From an uncultured Campylobacter sp. (GTDB lineage: Bacteria; Actinomycetota; Actinomycetes; Mycobacteriales; Mycobacteriaceae), in NCBI GenBank assembly GCA_946221035.1, contig CAMIME010000013.1, positions 1 through 49,651 of the forward strand: 49,651 bases of DNA. Direction: 5' to 3'. Below, one piece after another: positions 8,804 to 17,282 of this stretch. Both the position numbers and the translations under genes were made by a program. A model generated the notes under the pieces. It had not been told where the DNA came from and searched no databases. It saw only the letters and a program-made list of their open reading frames with translations. Numbering within the stretch: position 1 is the stretch's first letter; each line of letters opens with the position of its first letter.

Positions 8804-9346
8804 ATGCAGGATAACCCGGAAATCCGAGTGGGCCACGCGGATCGCAACGCTGCTCTCGAGCGCCTGGGAAGCCACTTTGCCGACGGGTATCTGGACTTGG
8901 GCGAGTTCGAGGATCGCACGGCACGCGCGGCCAATGCGCGCACGCGCGGCGAGCTTGATTCGCTTTTCGACGATCTGCCAGCCGCGCCTCCCGAAACAGC
9001 AAACGCCCCGGTGCTGCGCGGGAACGATGGCGTGGACACGAGGCAGGCCGAGGTGATTGAGGTCGAGCAGAAGTTAGTGCGGAAGAAGCGCATTGACATG
9101 ATCATCGGCGGTCTCTGGGGCGTGACGGTGGGCGTCTTTTTGATGCTCGGCGTGGTGTTTGACGTGGAGTTCGCGTGGATCGTGTTCCCGATCGCCGGTG
9201 TGCTGAACGTGATCCTTGCGAACGCGTACGGCATGAGCGGCGACGAGATCCGGGCGCTGAACGACCTTGAACGTGAACAGGGCCAGCAGCGCGCGGAGCG
9301 GATGCGCATAGTGATTGAGCGTAGGAAGGAACTGGGCGGACAGTAG
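8804..9346 (+). CDS. DUF1707 membrane-associated protein
   Basis: 180 residues. The N-terminus (MQDNPEIRVGHADRNAALER, then FADGYLDLGEFEDR) is the DUF1707 domain, a short actinobacterial module of unknown function that usually precedes membrane segments. Two hydrophobic stretches follow (about 100-122 and 126-145), then a charged helix ending with ERRKELGGQ. Start chosen at 8804 because TATGCT ends 7 nt upstream, matching the leaderless pattern seen elsewhere; an ATG at 8792 overlaps that hexamer. Its promoter overlaps that of the divergent MerR gene, so joint control is plausible. It is a paralogue of the next gene. Confidence 0.85.
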   Translation: MQDNPEIRVGHADRNAALERLGSHFADGYLDLGEFEDRTARAANARTRGELDSLFDDLPAAPPETANAPVLRGNDGVDTRQAEVIEVEQKLVRKKRIDMIIGGLWGVTVGVFLMLGVVFDVEFAWIVFPIAGVLNVILANAYGMSGDEIRALNDLEREQGQQRAERMRIVIERRKELGGQ

Positions 9347-9409
9347 ATACTTCAGGCTCAGCTAAGATCGGCGACGATTGCTGAGACGACGTTTGGAGTT
9401 GATACCGCC

Positions 9410-9967
9410 TTGTCCGATACCCCCGAGACCCGAATTGGCCATGCAGACCGCAACGCCGCGCTAGACAAACTGGGGACACACTTCGCGGACGGCTACCTGA
9501 ACCTGGGCGAATTTGAAGACCGCACAGCGCGGGTGGCAAACGCCAGCACCCGCAGCGAACTCGATGCCCTGTTTGCCGATTTGCCGCAGGGGCCGGCCTC
9601 GCCGACAAACCTTCCTGCAACGTCCAGCGCCGGGTCGACCAAGGAGGCGACTCCGGTCGACCCTGTTGAGGCTGAGCTGGAAGAGAAGCTAGAGAGCAAG
9701 AAGCGGGTCGACGCCGTGACGATCGCGCTGTGGCTCGCTGGCGCGGGCGGCGTGTTCCTGACGAATAAGTTCGTCGCCGTCGACTTGATGTGGATCATGC
9801 TGCCGGTTGCTGTCGTGCTCGCGGTGGTGACGTACGTCCTCTACGACCGTGCAGGCCTGAGCTGGAAAGAAATGGAAGTGCTCGAGGAGATCCAGGAGGA
9901 GCGCGAGAAGGAGCGGGCGGAACGCCTCCGCATCGCAGATAAGCGTCGCAAAGAATTGGGGAATTAG
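9410..9967 (+). CDS. Second DUF1707 membrane-associated protein
   Basis: 185 residues, clearly paralogous to the preceding gene (HADRNAALDKLGTHFADGYL, GEFEDRTARVANASTRSELDA). After a 40-residue linker come two hydrophobic segments (about 105-121 and 127-145) and a charged coiled helix (EVLEEIQEEREKERAERL) ending RKELGN. A TTG start is used since the DUF1707 motif begins right after it; a weak TTTGGAG lies 12 nt upstream. A -10-like TAAGAT at 9363-9368 may give it its own promoter. Likely a tandem duplication; function unknown. Confidence 0.82.
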   Translation: MSDTPETRIGHADRNAALDKLGTHFADGYLNLGEFEDRTARVANASTRSELDALFADLPQGPASPTNLPATSSAGSTKEATPVDPVEAELEEKLESKKRVDAVTIALWLAGAGGVFLTNKFVAVDLMWIMLPVAVVLAVVTYVLYDRAGLSWKEMEVLEEIQEEREKERAERLRIADKRRKELGN

Positions 9968-10075
9968 GCCCTTTCACATAGTAGTCTTTACTTCTATGCT
10001 CCCACCTCCGGGTCGTCGACAAGGCAAGCTCGCCGCAGGTCCTGAAGAGGTGGCGCTCGAAGGGACGCCCCTGGG

Positions 10076-10807
10076 CTACACCAGCGGCCAAGGGAACTGG
10101 TACTGCGACCGCGGCTCGGGCAGCCACGGCAGGCGCACCAGCCGGCCCGCACGGCTCTTCAGCGCTTCCACCTCGGGATCGGTAAGCAGCTCCGCAACCT
10201 GATCAGGCACGGACTCCGTCAGCGGTTCGATCGCGGCCAGCCACTCGTCGGGAATCGGAGTGTGTGCAAATTCCCAAATCACCGTCCGCAGCTTTGGGTC
10301 CTCGTGGAAGCACAGCCCCTGGTCAATCCCCCACACTCGCTCGCCGCTCACACCGCTCTCACCGCGGTCGCCAATCTTGCCCAGCAACACGTGCCCTGAC
10401 TTGCGGTCGGTGTTGTTCGCCAGTAGATCAAACACCGCCAGCTTGAAGAACTGCTCGTGCAAATCCTCGCGCGTCTCCACCAGCGGGAAGTAATGCGACC
10501 CGTCGTTGTCCACGTAAAACTGCAGCGACCCCACCCCGAACGGCTCTACGTCGCGCACCACCGTCGGCGGCACCTGATTCCACCCCAGCCACTGCGAGAG
10601 CAAGAAGGCCGCCCGTTCGCGCCGCCACAATCCAGGCAGAAAATCGTGCAGGTATTGCTCCCCCGCTTCGGGTTTGTAGATCGCCCAGGCGTAGTCGTCG
10701 TCAAGCGAAAGCTCCACGATAAACGCCGCGTTGGATGACTCGGTGATCTGCCCGACAAAGCCCACCTCGCCGTGGGTCAGCAGGTTCAGCTGGGCCTCAA
10801 AGTTCAC
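10076..10807 (-). CDS. SCO1664-family protein (PI3/PI4-kinase-like fold)
   Basis: 243 residues. The sequence fits the actinobacterial SCO1664 family: an early glycine-poor strand region with AIYKPEAGEQYLHDF, a helix with WRRERAAFLLSQWLG, a catalytic-loop-like FDLLANNTDRKSGHVLL, and a metal-loop-like WGIDQGLCFH. These features resemble the phosphoinositide-kinase-like fold, but the substrate is unknown. Its GTG start is 5 nt after the stop of the phosphomutase gene, so the two are translationally coupled. In other actinobacteria this pair is commonly found together, often near mycothiol ligase mshC, which is not present here. Confidence 0.85.
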   Translation of the reverse strand: MNFEAQLNLLTHGEVGFVGQITESSNAAFIVELSLDDDYAWAIYKPEAGEQYLHDFLPGLWRRERAAFLLSQWLGWNQVPPTVVRDVEPFGVGSLQFYVDNDGSHYFPLVETREDLHEQFFKLAVFDLLANNTDRKSGHVLLGKIGDRGESGVSGERVWGIDQGLCFHEDPKLRTVIWEFAHTPIPDEWLAAIEPLTESVPDQVAELLTDPEVEALKSRAGRLVRLPWLPEPRSQYQFPWPLV

Positions 10808-10812
10808 GGCTA

Positions 10813-11463
10813 TCAGAGCTCAAGCTTTGCGACGGACCCTGGTTCCGCCTGGGCCTTTTGAAACTCGTCCAAGGGTTTACCGGCGAAGTGAGTCAGCGCA
10901 GCCTTGATCGGGTCGGCGTGGGAGAAGCAGGCGACGACCTGGCCCGGGTGCGCGGCCGCGATTCGCTTCAGGCCCGCGACGATGCGCTCCTGCATCTCCA
11001 CGAAACTCTCCCCGCCGGGAAAGCGAAACTGGCTCGGGGTTTTCTGCACCGTCTCCCACTCGGGCAGCTTCGCCAGGTCGGCGAGCTTTTCTCCGGTCCA
11101 TGTGCCGAAATCGGCTTCCAAGAGAGCGTCCTCAAGCAGAGGCTCTTTCCTGAACTTTTCCGCGAGCGGCGCGGCGGTTTCCTGGGTGCGCTCGAGCGGC
11201 GAAGTGAAGATCGCGTCGACGTGCTCGATGCCCTCGGCGACCTTGCGTGCCTGCTCCTGGCCTTTTTCTGACAGGTGGAGGCCCGGCGCGCGGCCCGGCA
11301 GGACGGTGCCGGTGGTCGGCGTCTGCCCGTGGCGGATGAGGAGGATGGTGGTGGGCATAAAGTTGGGAACCTTCGGACTTAGCTTGAGCGGCTCAACTTC
11401 GAGATCAACGGGAAGCCCCTCGATCAACAGTTCATCCACGTCTAATTTCTCTGAACCATCCAC
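10813..11463 (-). CDS. MSMEG_4193-type histidine phosphatase/phosphomutase with N-terminal extension
   Basis: The histidine phosphatase core begins at the internal MPTTILLIRHGQT (ATG at 11358), with the phospho-acceptor His in LIRHGQ and later motifs SPLERTQETA, PGGESFVEM and FSHADPIKA. The reading frame is open upstream for 35 more residues (acidic, Leu-rich) to a GTG at 11463 that has AAAGGAG 6 nt upstream, whereas the ATG at 11358 has no ribosome site. I therefore annotate the longer product of 216 residues, while the family usually starts at the later position. It is cotranscribed with the SCO1664-type gene. Confidence 0.82.
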   Translation of the reverse strand: MDGSEKLDVDELLIEGLPVDLEVEPLKLSPKVPNFMPTTILLIRHGQTPTTGTVLPGRAPGLHLSEKGQEQARKVAEGIEHVDAIFTSPLERTQETAAPLAEKFRKEPLLEDALLEADFGTWTGEKLADLAKLPEWETVQKTPSQFRFPGGESFVEMQERIVAGLKRIAAAHPGQVVACFSHADPIKAALTHFAGKPLDEFQKAQAEPGSVAKLEL

Positions 11464-11561
11464 GGCCCGCTCCTTTTACTGCGACTGGCTCCCCAGTAAC
11501 GAAGCCGTTCGCGATTCTACGAGTCTCTACTTGCGCGCGTGACGGGCGTACCCTGTCCACC

Positions 11562-12947
11562 ATGAGCCAAGCTCCAAGCCTGTCCACCCTCGGCGAGCTG
11601 CGTGCCACCGGGGCAACCTACAAGCCCGTTCGCCAGGAACTGCGCGACAACCTGCTGGCCAAACTCCGCACTGGTGAAGATCCGTGGCCGGGCCTGCACG
11701 GTCTCGAAAACACTGTCATTCCGCAGGTAGAGCGCGCAATCCTCGCCGGGCACGACATCGTGCTGCTCGGCGAGCGCGGCCAGGGCAAGACTCGCCTGTT
11801 GCGCACGCTCCCATTGCTTCTCGACGAATGGACGCCCGTCCTTAAAGACTCCGAGCTGCGCGAGCACCCACTGCACCCAATCACGGACGCCGCGAAGCGC
11901 CGCATCGAAACCGACGGCGACGCCACCCCGATCACCTGGCTGCACCGCTCCGAGCGCTACTCGGAAAAGCTGGCCACCCCAGACACTTCTGTCGCGGACC
12001 TGATCGGCGACGTCGACCCAATGCGCGTGGCCGAGGGCCGCCGCCTGGGCGACCCGGAGACCATCCACTACGGTCTGATCCCCCGCTCCAACCGCGGCAT
12101 CGTGGCCATCAACGAGCTGCCGGATCTGGCCGAGCGCATCCAGGTCGCCATGCTCAACGTCATGGAGGAGGCCGACATCCAGATCCGCGGCTACATGCTG
12201 CGCCTGCCCCTGGATGTGCTGGTGGTCGCCTCGGCGAACCCGGAGGATTACACCAACCGCGGCCGCATCATCACCCCGCTCAAAGACCGTTTCGGCGCGG
12301 AGGTGCGCACCCACTACCCGCTTGAGCTGGACGCGGAGATCGCCGTGATCCGCCAGGAGGCCGACTTGGTGGCGCAGGTCCCGGACGTGATCATGGAGAT
12401 TCTCGCCCGCTTCACCCGCGCGCTTCGCGAGTCCGATGCCGTTAATCAGCGCGCCGGCGTCTCCGCTCGCTTCGCCATCGCCGGCGCGGAGACGGTCGCC
12501 GCCGCAGCCCAGCGCCGCGCAGCCGTGCGCGGCGAGGACGAGGCCGTGGCCCGCCTGGTCGACCTCGAAGCCGCCGTCGACGTCCTTGGCGGCAAGGTCG
12601 AGTTCGAGCACGGCGAGGAGGGCCGCGAGTGGGAAATCCTCGAATACCTCCTGCGCAACGCCGTCGCCGAAGCCGTGCGCGGGCGCATCCGCGGCCTCGA
12701 CTTCGGCCCGCTCATCGAAGCGCTCGACGGCAACACCTTCATCACCACCGGCGAGCAGGTCACCGCTCGCGAGTTCCTGGAAGGTTTGCCCAGCTTGAGC
12801 AGTTCGCTTTACGACGACCTGTCGAACGCCTTCGATGCCACCAGCGACGGCGAACGCGCCGCCGCGATCGAGCTGGGCGTGGAAGCGCTCTACCTAACAC
12901 GGAAGATCTCGAAGGACTCCGGAGAGGGCGAGACAATCTATGGCTAA
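11562..12947 (+). CDS. MoxR/magnesium-chelatase-like AAA+ ATPase
   Basis: 461 residues. Walker A GERGQGKT (about 70-77), Walker B-like GIVAINELPDL (about 181-191), the sensor region VVASANPEDYTNRGRI (about 222-237) and a helical lid domain place it with ChlI/MoxR-type AAA+ proteins. Such proteins usually work with a VWA-domain partner to remodel or insert cofactors into client proteins; the client is unknown. The start is supported by TACCCT ending 7 nt upstream (leaderless pattern). Its end overlaps the VWA gene by 8 nt, which indicates coupled translation. Confidence 0.88.
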   Translation: MSQAPSLSTLGELRATGATYKPVRQELRDNLLAKLRTGEDPWPGLHGLENTVIPQVERAILAGHDIVLLGERGQGKTRLLRTLPLLLDEWTPVLKDSELREHPLHPITDAAKRRIETDGDATPITWLHRSERYSEKLATPDTSVADLIGDVDPMRVAEGRRLGDPETIHYGLIPRSNRGIVAINELPDLAERIQVAMLNVMEEADIQIRGYMLRLPLDVLVVASANPEDYTNRGRIITPLKDRFGAEVRTHYPLELDAEIAVIRQEADLVAQVPDVIMEILARFTRALRESDAVNQRAGVSARFAIAGAETVAAAAQRRAAVRGEDEAVARLVDLEAAVDVLGGKVEFEHGEEGREWEILEYLLRNAVAEAVRGRIRGLDFGPLIEALDGNTFITTGEQVTAREFLEGLPSLSSSLYDDLSNAFDATSDGERAAAIELGVEALYLTRKISKDSGEGETIYG

Positions 12948-14928
12948 CGCCTATTCCTCGCGCGGGCCCAGGCGGGGTGCGCGCTACCGCGCGTATACGC
13001 CGGGGCCGGACCCGCTGGCCCCGCCGCCGGATCTGGCCAAGGCGGTGCGCGCCATCGCGAACGATGTGATGGCGGGCTACTCGGCGGAGCAAGCGCTCCG
13101 GGAGTATCTGCGGCGAGGCGGTCAAGGCCTCGAAGGCTATGACGATCTGATGGCGCGTTTGGCAGAGCGTCGACAAGCAATGCTTGCAAAGCACAACTTG
13201 ACCGGGACCTTGCGCGACGTGCAGAAACTGCTTGATGAGGCTGTGCTCGCGGAGCGGGGCCAGCTCGCGCGCGACGTGGAGATGGACGACCTCGACCGCT
13301 CCATGCGCGAGATGACCTTGGACAACCTGCCGGATTCGCCTGCGGCTGCCGTGAGTGAGCTCGGCGAGTATGAGTGGGCATCTGGCGAGGCGCGCGAGAA
13401 GTTCGACCAGATCAAGGACCTGCTCGGCCGCGAGATGCTGGATCAGCGTTTCGCTGGCATGAAGGGCGCGCTGGAGAACGCGACGGATGAGGACCGCGCG
13501 GCTGTGGCCGAGATGCTGCGCGACCTGAACGTGCTGCTGGGCAAGCACCGTGCCGGCATGGCCACTGATGCCGACTTCGAGGAGTTCATGGCCAAGCACG
13601 GCCACCAGTTCCCGGAGAATCCGAAAAACATCGATGAGCTGGTGGAACTGCTGGCGCAGCGCTCGGCGGCCGCGCAACGCATGCTGAATTCGATGACGGA
13701 GGAGCAGCGCCGTGAGCTCATGGAACTCGCCGCCCAGGCTTTCGGCTCCGAGGAGCTGATGAACCTGGTCTCGGAACTGGACGCAAACCTGCGCGGGATC
13801 CGCCCCGACCTCGATTGGACCTCCGGCGAGCAGTTCTCGGGCGATGACCCGCTGGGCCTCGGTGACGCTTCGCGCGCCATGCGCGACATCGGCCGGATGG
13901 ACCAGCTCGCCGACACGCTTTCCGGTGCGCGCCCCGGTGACATCGACCTCGACGACATCGCCGATCTGCTCGGCGAAGACGCCGCCACCAACGCCCAGAT
14001 GCTCAAGGACCTCGAGCGCGCACTGCGAGACTCGGGCCTGCTGAACAAGGGAGAATCCGGCTCACTGCAGCTCTCCCCTCGCGCAATGCGCATGCTGGGC
14101 AGAGCATTGCTTGACGACGCCGCGCAGCACCTGTCCAACCGCGAAGGCCAGCGCGACACGCGCCTTGCTGGGCAGACCGGTGAGGCCACGGGCGGGACCC
14201 GGCCCTGGGAGTTCGGCGACACGCAGCCGTGGGACACCACCCGCACGATCACGAACGCGATCCAGCGCACGGTGGCCGAGGGCGGTGATCTTGCTGGCGG
14301 GCTTGCAGGCGGCGTGCGCATCCAGGTCGGCGACATCGAAGTCGTCGAGACTGAAGCGCGCACCCGCAACGCCGTGGCGCTCTTGGTAGACACCTCGTTT
14401 TCCATGGCGATGGAGGGTCGGTGGACGCCGATGAAGCAAACCGCGCTCGCACTGCACCACCTGATGTCCACGCAGTTCCGCGGCGACGAGCTCACGCTCA
14501 TCGGTTTCGGGCGCTACGCCCAGACGCTGTCGATCGAGGAGCTCACCGGGTTGCCACCCATCCAGGAGCAAGGCACGAACCTGCACCACGCGCTATTGCT
14601 CGCGGAGCAGTTCTTCACCCGCCACCCCGCGCTCGACCCGACGCTGCTGATTGTCACCGACGGTGAGCCAACATCGATGCTCACCGAATGGGGCGAGGCG
14701 CACTTCAACTGGCCAACCGACCGCATCACGCTTGCCCGCACCATCGACGCGCTCGATTCGGTGACTAAGCGCGGCGCGCGCATCACCTTCTTCCGGCTTG
14801 CCGACGACCCGGGCCTCATCGCCCTCCTCGACGCCATGGCAAACCGCGCTGGCGCGAACGTCGTCGCACCGGACCTGAACGAGCTCGGCGGTGCCGTCGT
14901 CGGCGAGTACCTGCGCGGCTGGTTCTAG
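12940..14928 (+). CDS. VWA-domain protein, partner of the AAA+ ATPase
   Basis: 662 residues. The N-terminal 450 residues are mostly alpha-helical and acidic, without recognised enzymatic motifs. The C-terminal VWA domain begins near 480 with the MIDAS motif DTSFSM (DxSxS) and later has LIVTDGEP. MIDAS sites bind a divalent metal and mediate protein contacts. The 8-nt overlap with the ATPase gene and the common MoxR/VWA pairing in bacteria suggest a two-component chaperone complex. No membrane segment is visible, so it is probably cytoplasmic. Confidence 0.87.
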   Translation: MANAYSSRGPRRGARYRAYTPGPDPLAPPPDLAKAVRAIANDVMAGYSAEQALREYLRRGGQGLEGYDDLMARLAERRQAMLAKHNLTGTLRDVQKLLDEAVLAERGQLARDVEMDDLDRSMREMTLDNLPDSPAAAVSELGEYEWASGEAREKFDQIKDLLGREMLDQRFAGMKGALENATDEDRAAVAEMLRDLNVLLGKHRAGMATDADFEEFMAKHGHQFPENPKNIDELVELLAQRSAAAQRMLNSMTEEQRRELMELAAQAFGSEELMNLVSELDANLRGIRPDLDWTSGEQFSGDDPLGLGDASRAMRDIGRMDQLADTLSGARPGDIDLDDIADLLGEDAATNAQMLKDLERALRDSGLLNKGESGSLQLSPRAMRMLGRALLDDAAQHLSNREGQRDTRLAGQTGEATGGTRPWEFGDTQPWDTTRTITNAIQRTVAEGGDLAGGLAGGVRIQVGDIEVVETEARTRNAVALLVDTSFSMAMEGRWTPMKQTALALHHLMSTQFRGDELTLIGFGRYAQTLSIEELTGLPPIQEQGTNLHHALLLAEQFFTRHPALDPTLLIVTDGEPTSMLTEWGEAHFNWPTDRITLARTIDALDSVTKRGARITFFRLADDPGLIALLDAMANRAGANVVAPDLNELGGAVVGEYLRGWF

Positions 14929-14940
14929 CTCCCTCGCAGT

Positions 14941-14968
14941 GCCCCGCCCGCGCCGCCCCGCCCGCGCC
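14941..14968. repeat. 14-bp tandem repeat, two perfect copies
   Basis: GCCCCGCCCGCGCC occurs twice head to tail, directly after the VWA stop codon, followed by a degenerate third copy (GTGCCCGCACCGCGCC). Confidence 0.85.
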
Positions 14969-14998
14969 GTGCCCGCACCGCGCCTCACTTCGCCTCCG

Positions 14999-15105
14999 GT
15001 TGTAGACCACAAGAAAATCGCTCCACAAAAGCCCAGGTGAGCTGTGTTGAATGTGACTGGAGTGATCCGGTTCTGGCTGAGGTCTACAACGCTGAGGTCT
15101 ACAAC
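14999..15105. repeat. GGTCTACAAC direct and inverted repeat cluster
   Basis: GCTGAGGTCTACAAC is repeated perfectly at 15076-15090 and 15091-15105. Its core in inverted orientation, GTTGTAGACC, is at 14999-15008. The set lies 150-260 nt upstream of the metallophosphatase gene. It could form a long-range hairpin or bind a regulator; which one is unknown. Confidence 0.7.
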
Positions 15106-15256
15106 GGGGACCGAGCGCACCAACCGGAAGAAATAGCTCGCCCTGCGGGATCCAAGACACGGTCTTAGACTTTTCTCAGCGTTCGTGCGGTGAATCCCGC
15201 ACCGCTGACTTCGCCTCTTCCCTGTTATTTGCTGAGCTCGAAAGGTCCCGCACACT

Positions 15257-17281
15257 ATGCGTACCCGTCGCTTCCGCCTCAACGTAGCCACTATCACCAC
15301 CGCGACTGCAACCGCCGCCGCAATTGCTGTCTCCGGCACCACCGTTGCCGTTGCACAACCCGCAAACGCCGACACTGCACAGCTGACTATTTCCAACATC
15401 ACCGATTTCCACGGCTACTGGAACACCACCCAGCGCGTTCCGGGCGCAACCCATCTCAAGTGCGCCGTCGACCGTGCTGCAGAGGGCCGCAACCACATCT
15501 TCACCTCCTCCGGCGACCTGATCGGCGCTTCCCCTTTCGAGTCGATGCTCCTGGATGACGCTCCGACGATCGACGTGCTCAATCTCATGGGACTCGAGGT
15601 CTCCGCGGTGGGCAACCACGAGTTCGACCAGGGCGCGGAGGACTTCTCCAACCGCGTTGTCAACGAGGCGAACTGGAGCTGGGTTGCGGCGAACGCCGAC
15701 AGTATCGACGGCACCGAGGATTACGTGATCAAGGACATCGACGGCGTCAAGGTCGCCTTCGTAGGCACGATTACCGACGACATGCCGAACCTGGTCAACC
15801 CCGCAGCAATCGCTGGCATCACGTGGAACAACCCCGTCGCTGTCACTAACTCCGTTGCAGACGAGCTGAAGAACTCGAAGAAAGCTGACATCGTGGTCGC
15901 GCTCGTCCACGAGGGCGGCATCAAAGCCAGCGAGTTCTCCGACTCCGTCGACGTCGCCTTCCTGGGCCACTCGCACCAGGTGATCAACGAGCCGGATAAC
16001 TCCCCGGTGCTCATCCAAGCTGGCGAGTACGGCAAGAACCTCGCCAACGTCGACATCAGCTTCGACCGTGCTACCGGCGAGGTCACCTTCGACAAGGTCG
16101 AGCTTCTCGATGCCGACCAAATCCGCGCCTGCGATACCCCGCAGCCAGAGGTCGAGGCGATTGTGAAGGAAGCAGTTGACGCCGCGAGCGCCGAGGGTAA
16201 CCGCGTGATCGGCAAGGTGGACACCCAGTTCTACCGAAACGGCGCACAGGAGTCGCAACTGAACAACTTCATCGCTGAGGTGACTCGCCAGGGCGTGACT
16301 AACAACTCCGCTGTCAAGGTCGACATCGGTGTGATGAACGCGGGCGGTGTGCGCGCAGAGCTTGAGCCGGGCGAGGTGACCTACGCCGAGGCGTTCGCGA
16401 TCCAGCCGTTCGGCAACGAAAACACCTACATCGAGCTCAAGGGTTCCGACTTCCTGGCGGCCCTCGAGCAGCAGTGGCGCGAGGATCCGGATCGTCCGAT
16501 GTTCCCGCTCGGCGTCTCCGACAACGTGACCTACACCTACGACCCCACCGCACCGGTTGGATCGAAGGTCACCTCCGTGACCATCGACGGCAAGCCGCTC
16601 GATCCGGAAGCAACCTACATCGTCGCCGGCTCCCAGTTCCTGCTCAACGGCGGCGACAAGTTCGAGGCTTTCACTCGCGGCAGCGCGCAAGCCAACTTGG
16701 GCTACATCGACGTCAACGCACTGGTCGAGTACCTCGGCGCGAACGAGAACCCGACCCCGCGCACCAGCCAGTCCAACATCGGCGTCCACCTGCCTAAGTC
16801 GCTCAAAGCCGGCGAAAAGGCGACCATCGAGCTCAGCTCGCTGCTCTACGCCGATGGTGAATCCGCGTCCACTGTTACCGTCACGCTTGGCGACGCCACC
16901 GCCTCTGCTCCAATCACCGCCGAGACCGGCGGCGCAACGCAGAATGAATACGGCGTTGCCGCCGTTGAGCTCGACGTGCCCGCGGGACTGACCGGCACGC
17001 AGGAGCTGAAGATCACCACCGACGCCGGCACCGAGGCCGTTGTCCCGGTTGAACTCGGCGCGGCGACTACCGCCCCTGGCACCGATGACTCCAAAGGCGA
17101 CGACTCCAAGGACGGCGACTCCAAGGACGGCGACAAGAAGGATCCGTCACACACCCTCCAGCCGGTCAAGGAGAACCCGGTGCTGACCATCGCGCGCATC
17201 GCGCTGGTCGGTCTGGCCTCGATTCTCGGCCTGATCTCGCGGTTCATCCCGGCGTTCCTGCGCGGCGGCATCCTCGCCTAA
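15257..17281 (+). CDS. Secreted bifunctional metallophosphatase/5'-nucleotidase
   Basis: 674 residues. A signal peptide (basic start, Ala-rich core, ending near ANA at about 37) precedes the metallophosphatase domain with ITDFHG (DxH), SGDLIGA, GNHEFDQG and FLGHSHQ metal-site motifs. The 5'-nucleotidase substrate domain follows with NAGGVRAELEPG and AIQPFGNE. After about 510 there is an extra beta domain, an Asp/Ser/Lys repeat linker (DDSKGDDSKDGDSKDGDKKD) and a C-terminal hydrophobic segment ending PAFLRGGILA, likely a membrane anchor. Known relatives hydrolyse extracellular nucleotides or UDP-sugars for phosphate and nucleoside supply. It converges with the protease gene. Confidence 0.9.
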   Translation: MRTRRFRLNVATITTATATAAAIAVSGTTVAVAQPANADTAQLTISNITDFHGYWNTTQRVPGATHLKCAVDRAAEGRNHIFTSSGDLIGASPFESMLLDDAPTIDVLNLMGLEVSAVGNHEFDQGAEDFSNRVVNEANWSWVAANADSIDGTEDYVIKDIDGVKVAFVGTITDDMPNLVNPAAIAGITWNNPVAVTNSVADELKNSKKADIVVALVHEGGIKASEFSDSVDVAFLGHSHQVINEPDNSPVLIQAGEYGKNLANVDISFDRATGEVTFDKVELLDADQIRACDTPQPEVEAIVKEAVDAASAEGNRVIGKVDTQFYRNGAQESQLNNFIAEVTRQGVTNNSAVKVDIGVMNAGGVRAELEPGEVTYAEAFAIQPFGNENTYIELKGSDFLAALEQQWREDPDRPMFPLGVSDNVTYTYDPTAPVGSKVTSVTIDGKPLDPEATYIVAGSQFLLNGGDKFEAFTRGSAQANLGYIDVNALVEYLGANENPTPRTSQSNIGVHLPKSLKAGEKATIELSSLLYADGESASTVTVTLGDATASAPITAETGGATQNEYGVAAVELDVPAGLTGTQELKITTDAGTEAVVPVELGAATTAPGTDDSKGDDSKDGDSKDGDKKDPSHTLQPVKENPVLTIARIALVGLASILGLISRFIPAFLRGGILA

Positions 17282-17282
17282 C

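Larger units (their letters stand above)
14929..15256. other. Intergenic region with GC-rich tandem repeat and a 15-bp tandem repeat
   Basis: No gene is visible in this 328-nt gap. It contains two perfect copies of a 14-bp GC block, then a pair of 15-bp direct repeats with an inverted partner, and the ribosome site GAAAGG of the following gene. Confidence 0.7.

Noticed and set aside
15176..16789. 537-codon minus-strand frame over the metallophosphatase
   Set aside because: Antisense shadow; the plus strand carries signal peptide and all metal motifs.
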